From positions 62,001 through 126,000 of the forward strand of contig NZ_VDZH01000003.1 of NCBI RefSeq assembly GCF_007673235.1: 64,000 nt of DNA. Reading direction: 5' to 3'. The notes beneath the pieces are model-generated. The model was given only the letters and a program-made list of their open reading frames with translations, ran no database searches and was not told the DNA's origin. Position numbers and translations under genes: made by a program. This DNA comes from Curtobacterium pusillum. Lineage in GTDB: Bacteria; Actinomycetota; Actinomycetes; Actinomycetales; Microbacteriaceae. Positions 36,236-44,727 of this stretch are shown here, piece after piece; the stretch's first letter is position 1; every line of letters begins with the position of its first letter.

Positions 36236-37120
36236 ATGTCAGGGAACGCATCAGGGAACCGTGGGAACCGCACGGGTTGGGCCGGCTTCTGGGACCGGGG
36301 TGGGTGGTGGAAGGCGATCGCGTTCGCGGTCGTGTACCTCGCGATCTACCTCGGCGTCGGCTGGGTCATCGACAAGGCAGCCGGCGACGCCATCGACTTC
36401 GACGACGTCTTCGGGGACCCGCTGAGCGTATTCCTCGCGGTCGCGCTGCCGCTGATCATCGGCTCGATCGTCCTGTTCGCCTTCGCGGCGTCCGTCCGCT
36501 GGCTCCCCCGTCCGTTGTTCGGACGCCAGCCGGTCACGGGCCGGTGGTGGATGTGGATCGCACCCGTGCTCGTGGTGATCACGTTCGTCCTCCGCCTGTT
36601 CGGCATCGACTGGGCTTCGTACACCGGAGGGGTCATCGCGACGACGTTCCTCGCAGGCCTCTTCGTCGGCATCGCGGAGGAGGTGCTCACCCGCGGCATC
36701 GTCGTCACCCTGCTCCGCCGGCACGGTTACCGCGAGTGGGCCGTCGCCGTGCTGTCCTCGCTCGTCTTCGCCCTGCTGCACACCACGAACCTGCTCTCGG
36801 GTCAGCCGTTCCTCACCGTCATGGCCACCGTCGGGTTCGCCTTCGGGTTCGGGATGATGATGTACCTGACGCTGCGCGTGACCGGGAACCTCGTCTGGCC
36901 GATCATCCTGCACGCCCTGACCGATCCCTCGACCATCCTCGCCACGGGCGGGATCGACGTCGCCGGGAGCAACCAGAGTCCACTGCTGGCCTTCGCGGGA
37001 CTGTCCACGTTCGTGTTCCTGATCTTCGCGCTCATCGCGATGATCGTCATCCGCGGGAACGCGAACGGCCGCGCAGCGGCCGGCGAACCCGAGCTGCACA
37101 CGACGGTCCCCACCGCCTGA
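36236..37120 (+). CDS. CPBP family intramembrane glutamic endopeptidase
   Basis: 294 residues and about seven to eight helices. The CPBP motifs are present: VGIAEEVLTRGIVVTLLRR (EExxxR), SLVFALLHTTN and IILHALTD. By family it is an Abi/Rce1-like membrane protease. The role varies (prenylprotein processing, bacteriocin self-protection, surface-protein processing) and cannot be chosen here. It ends at two palindromes facing the HNH gene. Confidence 0.88.
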   Translation: MSGNASGNRGNRTGWAGFWDRGGWWKAIAFAVVYLAIYLGVGWVIDKAAGDAIDFDDVFGDPLSVFLAVALPLIIGSIVLFAFAASVRWLPRPLFGRQPVTGRWWMWIAPVLVVITFVLRLFGIDWASYTGGVIATTFLAGLFVGIAEEVLTRGIVVTLLRRHGYREWAVAVLSSLVFALLHTTNLLSGQPFLTVMATVGFAFGFGMMMYLTLRVTGNLVWPIILHALTDPSTILATGGIDVAGSNQSPLLAFAGLSTFVFLIFALIAMIVIRGNANGRAAAGEPELHTTVPTA

Positions 37121-37151
37121 CGCGCGCGGCGCTCGACACGCGACCAGGAGA

Positions 37152-37195
37152 CGGACTGGAGGCACGGTGTCAGCTGGCACCGTGCCTCCAGTCCG
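37152..37195. terminator. Dispersed palindrome family A, copy 5
   Basis: Contiguous 22-bp arms (37152-37173, 37174-37195) with one mismatch, 32 bp after the CPBP stop codon, between convergent genes. Confidence 0.78.
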
Positions 37196-37216
37196 ATGCG
37201 GCGACAGCCGCGCATC

Positions 37217-37271
37217 CAGTGAGCAGCAATGGTCGGGTCCGTTGCCCAGACCCGACCATTGCTGCTCACTG
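37217..37271. terminator. Perfect 23-bp palindrome downstream of the HNH gene
   Basis: Arms 37217-37239 and 37249-37271 with a 9-nt loop, 26 bp past the HNH stop. The sequence is unrelated to family A. Thus each convergent gene has its own hairpin, as at 15785/15896. Confidence 0.78.
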
Positions 37272-37297
37272 AACGGCGCGCGAACGCGCACAGGCCG

Positions 37298-37792
37298 CTA
37301 CGCGGCCACGAGGTACTCGTCCCACTCGGACTGCGGACGCTCGATGCCCCGCACCACCCACGACGCACCGTGCGGCGCCTTCGGGCGGAACCGGAGCCGC
37401 CACCCCATCTCCTGCGGGGTGCGGTCACCCTTGGTGTTGTTGCACGCCAGGCAGCAGGCGACGAGGTTCTCCCACGAGTCCTCGCCCCCGCGCGAACGCG
37501 GCTGCACGTGGTCGATGGTCGTCGCGTGCCGGTCGCAGTAGGCGCACCGACTGGCGTCCCGGCGGAGCACACCGCGACGGGAGACCGGCACGAGCCGCGA
37601 GTGCGGGATGCGGACGTACCGGGTGAGGATGATGACGGACGGACGGTCGTAGGTGGACGTCGAGCCCGTGACCGGGTGCTCGAGGTCTGCGGCGACGATG
37701 GCCGCCTTCTGGTTCATGACGAGCACGAGGGCCCGTCGGAACGAGATCACCGCGAGGGGCTCGTAGCCGGCGTTGAGGACGAGAGTGCGCAT
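37298..37792 (-). CDS. HNH endonuclease domain protein
   Basis: 164 residues. The N-terminus MRTLVLNAGYEPLAVISFRRALVLVMNQKA is typical of a conserved actinobacterial HNH family. The zinc-binding CAYCDRHATTIDHVQPRSRGG and CCLACNNTKGDRTP give the HNH nuclease core (His-Asn with two Cys pairs). The exact role is unknown; it is widely kept in actinobacterial chromosomes, not a restriction-system component here. The start at 37792 follows GGAAGGG. Confidence 0.9.
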   Translation of the reverse strand: MRTLVLNAGYEPLAVISFRRALVLVMNQKAAIVAADLEHPVTGSTSTYDRPSVIILTRYVRIPHSRLVPVSRRGVLRRDASRCAYCDRHATTIDHVQPRSRGGEDSWENLVACCLACNNTKGDRTPQEMGWRLRFRPKAPHGASWVVRGIERPQSEWDEYLVAA

Positions 37793-37899
37793 GGTTTCCC
37801 TTCCGACGTGCCTGGACGGCTTCCAGGCGCTGCGGGTGCGTCGGACCGGGACTCGCGCGCAAGTGACCGTCGCTCGCGCACACGTCCCCTGAACCACGA

Positions 37900-37927
37900 A
37901 GAGCACCACCCGGCTGGGCAGTGCTCT
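37900..37927 (-). promoter_or_regulatory. Hairpin in the HNH gene leader
   Basis: AGAGCAC-N14-GTGCTCT, arms 37900-37906 and 37921-37927, just after the stop of a short leader ORF. It could be an attenuator. The rest of 37793-38149 shows nothing else convincing. Confidence 0.35.
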
Positions 37928-37929
37928 CG

Positions 37930-38025
37930 TCATGCAGGGGCGTGCTCGTGCACGCAGGCGGTGGTCGACCATATGTCGACGTGCGCGCGCCGACCCATGG
38001 TGCGGGTCGTGCGGAACGCTGACAT
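37930..38025 (-). CDS. Short leader ORF upstream of the HNH gene
   Basis: 31 codons from an ATG with a good GGGAG site seven bases upstream (GGGAGACCCCATG). The peptide is basic and contains one Cys (STTACVHEHAPA at the end). It stops three bases before a hairpin. It could be an attenuator leader peptide or a chance ORF. Confidence 0.3.
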   Translation of the reverse strand: MSAFRTTRTMGRRAHVDIWSTTACVHEHAPA

Positions 38026-38149
38026 GGGGTCTCCCTGCTCGGGGCCGTTCGGACCGGTGCAGCGTCAGGGTACGTCAGAAACCGGCCCGGCACGAGGGTG
38101 CGCAGGCCGGTTCCGGCGATGTTCACGGGATCGACGTCCCGCGGTCGGA

Positions 38150-39115
38150 TCAGATGCCGAAGCGGACGATGTGGTAGTCGCTGGTCCAGATCGGGCGGAT
38201 CGAGACGGAGCCACCGGGCTTCGGGGCGTCCATGATCATGCCGTTGCCCATGTAGAAGCCGTCGTGCGCCTCGTTGTTGAAGATGACGACGTCACCGGGC
38301 TGCGCGTCGGACTCGGGGATCGTGGTGCCGGCCTGGTCCTGCAGCGGCACCGAGTGCGCGAGGTTGATGCCGTACTGGGCGTACACGAACATGACGTAGC
38401 CCGAGCAGTCGAAGCCGGACGGGTCGGCGCCGCCGAAGACGTACGGGGTGCCGATGTACTGCTTGGCGGTGGCGACCACGGCCGGCAGCGAGAACGGGGT
38501 GTTCGCGGCGGAGGCGGTCGCGACGTAGTCCGACGCGCTCGGGCCCGTGTACGAGGCGTACTGCGAGGCGGTCTGCGCGCGGGCGGCCTGCGTGGCGGCG
38601 GCCTGCTTGGCGGCTGCGGCAGCGGCCTTCTGCGCGGCCTCGGCGTCGAGCGTGGACTGCGCGGTGGCGCCGTAGCCGTCGCGGCTCGTGCCGGCGAGGG
38701 CGACCGCGTCGGACACGGAGAAGTTCTGAGCCTCGGTCGTGCGGATCTGGCGCTGCGCGGCGGCGGCGTCCGAGCCGGTGGACTGCTGCGTCGCGGCGAA
38801 CGCCGGGGCGACGGCCACGGTGCCGAACATGCCCGCGGCGACGGTCAGCACGACCGGCGCGAGGAAACGGCGCTTGCGGGCGGAGGAGCTCGCCTTCGCC
38901 GTGGCGGCGGTGCGGGCGGCCTGCGCTGCGCGGCGACCGCCGGGGAGCGGCGCGTCGCGGACCGGGGTCACGCGGCGGGTGGGTTCCGCGGTGCGAGCGG
39001 CCCGGCGGGAGAGCGGCGCGTCGGTGGCGTTCACGGTGTTCGTCGGGTTCGCGGGCGTCTGGTCGTCCGCGGCGGAACCGGTCTGCGTCAAGGGATGTCT
39101 CCGGCGTCTCGTCAT
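38150..39115 (-). CDS. Secreted NlpC/P60 peptidoglycan endopeptidase
   Basis: 321 residues. A long basic N-terminus precedes the export helix FLAPVVLTVAAGMFGTVAVAPAFA, ending about residue 107 from the ATG. An Ala/Gln-rich helical linker (about 160-200) follows, then the NlpC/P60 domain. Its catalytic Cys is in GADPSGFDCSGYVMFVYAQYG and the His in NEAHDGFYMGNG. It cuts D-Glu-meso-DAP-type peptide bonds in cell-wall turnover. The ATG at 39115 lacks a clear ribosome site; a TTG at 39091 has GGAGAC and may be the true start. The upstream 250 bp include CCGTTAC/GTAACGG near 39285, possibly regulatory. Confidence 0.87.
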   Translation of the reverse strand: MTRRRRHPLTQTGSAADDQTPANPTNTVNATDAPLSRRAARTAEPTRRVTPVRDAPLPGGRRAAQAARTAATAKASSSARKRRFLAPVVLTVAAGMFGTVAVAPAFAATQQSTGSDAAAAQRQIRTTEAQNFSVSDAVALAGTSRDGYGATAQSTLDAEAAQKAAAAAAKQAAATQAARAQTASQYASYTGPSASDYVATASAANTPFSLPAVVATAKQYIGTPYVFGGADPSGFDCSGYVMFVYAQYGINLAHSVPLQDQAGTTIPESDAQPGDVVIFNNEAHDGFYMGNGMIMDAPKPGGSVSIRPIWTSDYHIVRFGI

Positions 39116-39363
39116 CACTGCCAGCGGGGGTGATCGCCGGCCGTGCAACCCCATCCGTTCGTCATCGTTTCCGATCGAGACAGGAGACGGGTTCGAGACG
39201 TCCTGTCACGGGTCCTGGGCCTCGTGGGTGGCCGGCGGACTCGACGAGTGTACGTGGACGCCGTTACCTTGTCGAGATGAAAACGCCGGTTTGTAACGGA
39301 ACGGTTAAGAATCCCTGATCAGAGGGCAGAAAACCACTCCGCCCCAGTTCCGGGGACAGCGCG

Positions 39364-40059
39364 TCAGGCTCGCTCGATGTAGACGTGCTGCGCGACCTCG
39401 CTGGGCAGCTCGATCCCAGCGTCCTCGCCGTCGACGCGGACGGCGACGTAGGCCCCTGCGCGCTGCACGCTCGCCAGCCGTCCGGGCATCACACCCGCCG
39501 ACCGCAGCTGGTGGAGGAGCTCCGGTTCGAACTGCACGGGTTCACCGAGGCGGCGGATCACACCGGTCGCGACGGCGTCGGTGCCCTCGGTCGCGGCGAC
39601 GATGTTCTGCACGCCGTCGAGGAACCCGGGTGCCGCGGGGCCGCCGATCTCGGCGAGGCCCGGGATCGGGTTGCCGTACGGCGACTCGGTCGGGTTGCCG
39701 AGCATCTCGAGCAGACGGACCTCGACCTGCTCGCTCATGACGTGCTCCCAGCGGCATGCCTCGTCGTGGACGAACGCCCAGTCGAGCCCGATCACGTCGG
39801 ACAGCAGGCGCTCCGCGAGGCGGTGCTTGCGCATGACGTGGGTGGCACGGGAGCGCCCCTCGTCGGTGAGTTCGAGGTGCCGGTCGCCGGAGACGACGAC
39901 GAGTCCGTCGCGCTCCATGCGGGCGATGGTCTGCGAGACCGTGGGGCCCGAGTGGCCGAGACGCTCCGAGATGCGGGCGCGCAGCGGCACGATCGCCTCT
40001 TCCTCCAAGTCGAGGATGGTGCGAAGGTACATCTCCGTGGTGTCGACGAGATCGGTCAC
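39364..40059 (-). CDS. DtxR/MntR family metal-dependent transcriptional regulator
   Basis: 231 residues. The winged helix shows as TTEMYLRTILDLEEEAIVPLRARISERLGHSGPTVSQTIARMERDGLV, then the metal-binding dimer domain (HRLAERLLSDVIGLDWAFVHDEACRWEHVMSEQVE, with Cys, His and Glu ligands). A C-terminal SH3-like FeoA domain follows. It represses iron or manganese uptake when metal-loaded; which metal cannot be told. The GTG at 40059 is used. It is divergent from serC. Confidence 0.92.
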   Translation of the reverse strand: MTDLVDTTEMYLRTILDLEEEAIVPLRARISERLGHSGPTVSQTIARMERDGLVVVSGDRHLELTDEGRSRATHVMRKHRLAERLLSDVIGLDWAFVHDEACRWEHVMSEQVEVRLLEMLGNPTESPYGNPIPGLAEIGGPAAPGFLDGVQNIVAATEGTDAVATGVIRRLGEPVQFEPELLHQLRSAGVMPGRLASVQRAGAYVAVRVDGEDAGIELPSEVAQHVYIERA

Positions 40060-40129
40060 GGTCCGCCTCTCATGTCTGGGCCCAGCGCGCCCCACCCTAC
40101 TTGTTCGAGGCGACATGCAATGACCAACA

Positions 40130-40180
40130 CTTGCAAGGTGCAAGAAAGTCCGTGGCGGACACGGCCTGGAGGCACGGTGC
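40130..40180. repeat. Palindrome CTTGCA-N3-TGCAAG and a half copy of palindrome family A
   Basis: CTTGCA-AGG-TGCAAG (40130-40144) lies between the divergent dtxR-type gene and serC. It resembles the TTGCAG-N3-CTGCAA site at 3482. The left arm of family A (GGCCTGGAGGCACGGTGC, 40163-40180) follows without a matching right arm. Confidence 0.5.
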
Positions 40181-40245
40181 AGGTCCGCCCCGTCCGGCCG
40201 GTACACGGTCACGAGCGTTGGGATACCGCTCGCTAGGATCGGTGC

Positions 40246-41361
40246 ATGGCAGACATCGTCATCCCCGCCGAACTCCTCCCGACCGACGGCCGCTTCGGCT
40301 GCGGACCGTCCAAGATCCGTGGCGCGCAGCTCGAGTCCCTCGTGACCCGCGGGGCGACGATCCTCGGCACCTCCCACCGTCAGAAGCCCGTGAAGGACCT
40401 GGTCGGCAGCGTCCGGCAGGGCATCGCCGACCTGTTCGACGTCCCCGAGGGCTACGAGGTCGTCCTCGGCAACGGTGGCTCGACCGCCTTCTGGGACGCC
40501 GCCGCGTTCGGCCTGATCGAGCGCCGGGCCGAGAACCTGTCCTTCGGCGAGTTCGGGTCCAAGTTCGCCAAGGCCGCCGGTGCGCCGTGGCTCGAAGCGC
40601 CGCACGTCGTCGAGGCACCCGGTGGATCGCTCGCCGCACTCGAGGTCGTCGAGGGCGTGGACGTCTACGCCTACCCGCACAACGAGACCTCGACGGGCGT
40701 CATGGCTCCGGTCGTCCGCGCCGCGGGTGACCCCGGCGCCCTCACCGTCGTCGACGCCACGAGCGCCGCCGGTGGTGCCGCGTTCGACGTCAGCGCCACC
40801 GACGTCTACTACTTCGCGCCGCAGAAGAACTTCGCGTCGGACGGCGGCCTCTGGCTCGCGCTGTTCTCCCCCGCCGCGATCGAGCGCGTCGAGCGGATCG
40901 CGGCGAGCGGCCGGTACATCCCGGAGTTCCTGTCCCTGAAGAACGCCGTCGACAACTCGCGCCTGAACCAGACCCTGAACACCCCGGCGCTCGCGACCCT
41001 GATCCTGCTCGACGACCAGGTGCGGTGGATCAACGAGTCCGGCGGGATCGCGTGGGCGGACACCCGCACGAAGACGTCGTCGTCGACCCTGTACGACTGG
41101 GCCGAGTCGGTCGACTACGCGACGCCGTTCGTGACCGATGCCGCTGCCCGCTCGCAGGTCGTCGCCACGATCGACCTCGACGACTCCATCGACGCGAAGG
41201 CCGTCGCCGCCACCCTCCGCCAGAACGGCATCGTCGACACCGAGCCGTACCGGAAGCTCGGACGCAACCAGCTGCGCATCGCGACGTTCACGGCGATCGA
41301 CCCGGACGACGTCGCGAAGCTCGTGCAGGCGATCGACTTCACGGTGAGCGCCCTGCGCTGA
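40246..41361 (+). CDS. serC: Phosphoserine aminotransferase (mycobacterial type)
   Basis: 371 residues. Class-V aminotransferase marks are RFGCGPSKIRGAQLESL, GNGGSTAFWDAAAFGLIE, HNETSTGVMAPV, VVDATSAAGGAAFDV and the PLP lysine in YYFAPQKNFASDGGLWL (about residue 194). It makes phosphoserine from 3-phosphohydroxypyruvate and glutamate in serine synthesis. It is a single gene ending at a strong terminator. Confidence 0.94.
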   Translation: MADIVIPAELLPTDGRFGCGPSKIRGAQLESLVTRGATILGTSHRQKPVKDLVGSVRQGIADLFDVPEGYEVVLGNGGSTAFWDAAAFGLIERRAENLSFGEFGSKFAKAAGAPWLEAPHVVEAPGGSLAALEVVEGVDVYAYPHNETSTGVMAPVVRAAGDPGALTVVDATSAAGGAAFDVSATDVYYFAPQKNFASDGGLWLALFSPAAIERVERIAASGRYIPEFLSLKNAVDNSRLNQTLNTPALATLILLDDQVRWINESGGIAWADTRTKTSSSTLYDWAESVDYATPFVTDAAARSQVVATIDLDDSIDAKAVAATLRQNGIVDTEPYRKLGRNQLRIATFTAIDPDDVAKLVQAIDFTVSALR

Positions 41362-41379
41362 CCGGGCACCCACCACGCC

Positions 41380-41422
41380 GAACGGCCGCAGCCCCACGGG
41401 ATCCGTGGGGCTGCGGCCGTTC
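41380..41422. terminator. Bidirectional terminator of serC and the DUF3027 gene
   Basis: Perfect 20-bp arms (41380-41399, 41403-41422) with a 3-nt loop between two convergent stop codons. Confidence 0.85.
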
Positions 41423-41440
41423 TCGTCGGTGCGGTTCGGG

Positions 41441-42148
41441 TCAGGCGCCGTGGCGTCCCGGGTCGACCTCGCCGGCGTCGAGCCGGTCCGTCTCGAGGTC
41501 CTCGTCGGGGTCGACCGGGCGGACCCGGCTGGAGCGGCGACGTGCTCCGCGGGACGGTGGCGGGGTCACGTCGGCCTCGTCATCGTCGTCGTCCGACTCG
41601 TCACCGTCGGACTCGTCGTCGTCCGCCTCGTCGAGCTCGTCGACGTCCACGCCCTCGATGTCGTCGTCGTCCGACTCGTCGAGGTCGTCCTCGTCGGTGT
41701 CGAAGTCGTCCTCGTCGTCGGACTCGTCGTCATCGGACTCGTCGTCGTCCGCGTCGTCGTAGTCCGCGTCCTCGGCGTCCTCGTCGTCTTCGTCCTCGTC
41801 GTCCTCGTCGTCGTGCTCGTCCTCGTGCTGCCCCGCGCGGTACTCGGCGAGCCGCTCGGACCACGGCACCCAGTCCGGCGCGACGAGCGAACCGTCGCCC
41901 GGCATGAGCTCGACCTCGAGCACGGTGGGCTCGTCACCCTCGACCTGCGCGATGGAGACGGTCCACCGCCACCCGGGGTACCCGGGCATGCGGTTCGCGA
42001 AGAGCACCGACACGACGCCGTCCCCCTCGTCGACGGTGCCCGCGGGCGCGCCGACGGTGGATTCGGGCGTCACCTCGAGCAGGGCCTTCCGCGCGAGGGC
42101 GGTGAGGTCCTCGGAAGGAGCAGGGGCGGTGGGGGAGGTCTCGGTCAT
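41441..42148 (-). CDS. DUF3027 domain protein with long Asp/Glu tract
   Basis: 235 residues. The first 110 are the DUF3027 domain (ANRMPGYPGWRWTVSIAQV and LVAPDWVPWSERLAEYR). Then comes an almost pure Asp/Glu/Ser tract (about 110-195) and a basic tail (RGARRRSSRVRPVD). The family occurs next to cold-shock protein genes in actinobacteria and its function is not established. It overlaps the cold-shock gene by TGATG, so the two are coupled. Confidence 0.85.
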   Translation of the reverse strand: MTETSPTAPAPSEDLTALARKALLEVTPESTVGAPAGTVDEGDGVVSVLFANRMPGYPGWRWTVSIAQVEGDEPTVLEVELMPGDGSLVAPDWVPWSERLAEYRAGQHEDEHDDEDDEDEDDEDAEDADYDDADDDESDDDESDDEDDFDTDEDDLDESDDDDIEGVDVDELDEADDDESDGDESDDDDDEADVTPPPSRGARRRSSRVRPVDPDEDLETDRLDAGEVDPGRHGA

Positions 42149-42525
42149 CACGCGTCCAACTGGTCAGCGACGTGCCGCAGGATCGCGGCGATACGGGTGC
42201 CGTTCTTCGGGTACCGGCCGTGCCGGAAGTCCCCGCTGATGCGGTCGAGCTCCTTCACGAGGTCCTCGACGATCACGGCCATGTCGTCCGCCGATCGCCG
42301 TGACATCTTCGCCAGGGACGGCTGCGGGTCGAGGAACCGCACGGACAACGCCTGCGACCCCTTCTTCCCCTGGACGACGCCGTACTCGAGCCGCGATCCG
42401 GCCTTCACCGACGTGACGCCGTCGGGCAGCGAGGACGCGTGCAGGAAGACGGGTTCGCCGTCGTCGCCGGTGATGAACCCGAACCCCTTCTGGTCGTCGT
42501 AGAACTTGACCTTGCCGGTGGGCAT
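42148..42525 (-). CDS. Cold-shock domain protein with C-terminal extension
   Basis: 125 residues. The first 65 are a cold-shock domain: GKVKFYDDQKGFGFITGDDGEPVFLHASSL, with RNP1-like KGFGFI and RNP2-like VFLHAS. A helical extension (SRRSADDMAVIVEDLVKELDRISGDFRHGRYPKNGTRIAAILRHVADQL) is typical of the longer actinobacterial form. It likely binds single-stranded nucleic acid. It is the first gene of a pair with DUF3027. Confidence 0.9.
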   Translation of the reverse strand: MPTGKVKFYDDQKGFGFITGDDGEPVFLHASSLPDGVTSVKAGSRLEYGVVQGKKGSQALSVRFLDPQPSLAKMSRRSADDMAVIVEDLVKELDRISGDFRHGRYPKNGTRIAAILRHVADQLDA

Positions 42526-42581
42526 TGGTGGGACTCCTCGAGGTCGTGGAACGGCCGTGGTGCGTCGGATATCCTGGGTCG

Positions 42582-42881
42582 ATGGCCAACCCGACCCGGT
42601 CCACCGGGAACACGCAGGACTCCGCGGAACCCCCGGTGACGTTCAATCGTACCGAACGCGCCCTCGCGTTCATGGTCGGTGGGATCTTCATCGCGGCGTT
42701 CCTCTGCATGGCGGCGATGATCGTCATGTGGCTGACCGCCCCGAGCGCGCAGGGATCGATGCCGTGGCCCGTGATCATGGCGATCCCGCTCATCGGGTTC
42801 CCGATCGGCATGGTGCTGGTCTTCACGCTCCTCGCCATCACCTGGACGCGCAGGGCGCGAGCGAACCGGACGGCGCGCTGA
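42582..42881 (+). CDS. Small membrane protein, two transmembrane helices
   Basis: 99 residues. A hydrophilic start is followed by helices at about 28-51 (MVGGIFIAAFLCMAAMIVMW) and 62-85 (IMAIPLIGFPIGMVLVFTLL), then a basic tail. The ATG at 42582 comes soon after a TATCCT -10 box, so the transcript may have almost no leader. Function unknown. Confidence 0.75.
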   Translation: MANPTRSTGNTQDSAEPPVTFNRTERALAFMVGGIFIAAFLCMAAMIVMWLTAPSAQGSMPWPVIMAIPLIGFPIGMVLVFTLLAITWTRRARANRTAR

Positions 42882-42909
42882 GGCCCGCGCGGGACGATCG
42901 CGGCGGACG

Positions 42910-44670
42910 ATGACGACCACCGCAGACCTCGCCGCCCGGCTCCGGGCGATGCCCGACGACGCCCTCGAACGACTCGTCGTGGCCCGGCGGCTCCCCGCGG
43001 CGGTCCTCGCCGAGGCAGGTCCGCTGCGCATCTCGGACTTCTTCGACCTCGCCGAGGCACTCCGCACCGACGACGCGGTCGACGCCGCCATCGAGCACCT
43101 TCCCCGTGCGACGCTCCTCGCGCTCCGTGACCGGACCGGGTCCGCCGACGACCTCGCCCCGGCGGTCACGCTCGGCCTCGCCGACGAGGACGGCGGCGTC
43201 GACGACGCGGTCGCGGCCCGTCTGGCCGCGCACCCGGACATCGCCGGTCTGTCTGGAGGCACGGATCACCCCGATCACGCCGGTCCGCCGCCCGAGACGG
43301 TCGACGAGGCACGCGCCCGGACGACCGGCGCGGAGCACGCCTTCGCGACGATGACGGTGCTCGCCGAGCTCCTGCGCGCCGTGTCCGACGGAGCCGTCCG
43401 CGAACTCGTGAAGGGCGGCATCGGGACCCCGCTCGCGAAGACGCTCGGCGAGCGCGCCGGCGCCGATGCCCAGGTCGTGCCGGACCGTCTGGCGCTGCTC
43501 GAACGGACCGGCTTCGCCGCCCCGGGCGACGGCACGTGGACGACGACCGACGCCGGCGACACCTGGCTCGTGGCGAGCTGGCCGGACCGCTGGTCGACGC
43601 TCGTGTCGGCGTGGCGCAACTCCCTCGACCCCGCACTCCACGACGTACTCGACACCGCCGGGGACGACCTCCGCGACCTCGTCTCCGTCGGCCGCTGGGC
43701 GTACCCGGCGGGTGCCCGGTGGCTCGACGCCGTCCTGCTCGAGGTCGCCGGGACCGCGAACGCCCTCGGCCTCACCGTGGACGGCCTCGTCACGAGCACC
43801 GGCCGAGCGCTCCTCGACGGCGATGCGGCTCCGGCAGCCGAGGACCTCCCGCGCACGGTCGACGGCGTGTACCTCCAGCACGACCTCACGGTGATCGCGC
43901 CGGGCCCGCTCGCCCCCGTCGACGACGCCGCGCTCCGGAGCGTCGCCGTGCTCGAGGCCCCGGGACTCGCGGCCCGGTACCGGATCTCCGAGGACTCGCT
44001 CCGCCGGGCGTTCCGGGCCGGGCTCACCCGCGACGAGGTCGTGGCGCTCCTCGAGCGGCTGTCCTCGACCGGCCTCCCGCAGCCGCTCGCGTACCTGGTC
44101 GACCAGGTGGCCTCCCGCGACGGCAGCATCGTCGTCGACCTCGGCGCGGACGGCATCGGGACCCGCGTGCACGGCACCGCCGACCAGCTCGACCTCATCG
44201 GGGTCGACGCCGAGCTGCGCCAGCTGGCGTGGGAGCGCGACGACCTCACGACCCTGCTGACCCGCTACCCGCCGCACGTCGTCCACACGGCGCTGGAGGA
44301 CCAGCGCTACCCGGCCGTCCTGACGGCCGCAGCCCGCCCCGCGACGGGATCCGTGCCTCCAGGCCGACGACGCGGAGGCGGACGCAACCCGGAGCAGGCG
44401 GCGCACGCACTCGTGGAACGACTCCGCGTCACCACCGAACGGGGTGACGCCGAACCGGAGCAGGAGTGGCTCGGGCGGCAGATCGACCTCGCGGTCCGCG
44501 GACGCACCCCGATCCGGCTGACGGTGCGGATGCCGGACGGCACGGAGCGACCGTTCTCGATCATCCCGACCTCGGTGGCCGCCGGACGCGTCCGGGGGCG
44601 TGACACCGCCGTCGACGTCGAACGCACCCTGCCGCTCTCCCTCGTGGTGGCTGTGGAGAGCGACGCGTGA
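42910..44670 (+). CDS. Helicase-associated domain protein (XPB partner)
   Basis: 586 residues. It has the helicase-C3-like domain found beside XPB in actinobacteria: VDGVYLQHDLTVIAPGPLAPVDDAALRSVAVLEAPGLAARYRISEDSLRRAF, then the DEVVALLERLSSTGLPQPLAYLVDQVASR segment. A WYL-like C-terminal region (IRLTVRMPDGTERPFSIIPTSVAAGRVRGRD) follows. No helicase motifs are present. It is directly upstream of the XPB helicase gene in the same direction and probably acts with it in DNA repair. Confidence 0.85.
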   Translation: MTTTADLAARLRAMPDDALERLVVARRLPAAVLAEAGPLRISDFFDLAEALRTDDAVDAAIEHLPRATLLALRDRTGSADDLAPAVTLGLADEDGGVDDAVAARLAAHPDIAGLSGGTDHPDHAGPPPETVDEARARTTGAEHAFATMTVLAELLRAVSDGAVRELVKGGIGTPLAKTLGERAGADAQVVPDRLALLERTGFAAPGDGTWTTTDAGDTWLVASWPDRWSTLVSAWRNSLDPALHDVLDTAGDDLRDLVSVGRWAYPAGARWLDAVLLEVAGTANALGLTVDGLVTSTGRALLDGDAAPAAEDLPRTVDGVYLQHDLTVIAPGPLAPVDDAALRSVAVLEAPGLAARYRISEDSLRRAFRAGLTRDEVVALLERLSSTGLPQPLAYLVDQVASRDGSIVVDLGADGIGTRVHGTADQLDLIGVDAELRQLAWERDDLTTLLTRYPPHVVHTALEDQRYPAVLTAAARPATGSVPPGRRRGGGRNPEQAAHALVERLRVTTERGDAEPEQEWLGRQIDLAVRGRTPIRLTVRMPDGTERPFSIIPTSVAAGRVRGRDTAVDVERTLPLSLVVAVESDA

Positions 44671-44727
44671 TCCACAGGTGAGCCGGACCGCGCCGGTTCG
44701 CAGGCAAGCGGCCTAGGCTGATCCGTC

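Noticed and set aside
41542-41937. Arg/Pro-rich ORFs over the DUF3027 acidic tract
   Set aside because: They are the other frames of a GAC/GAG repeat and have no independent support.
44340-44370. Half copies of palindrome family A inside coding sequence (also near 43246, 53725, 54168)
   Set aside because: Short matches of 12-15 bases in GC-rich codons with no second arm; chance or very old insertions cannot be told apart.
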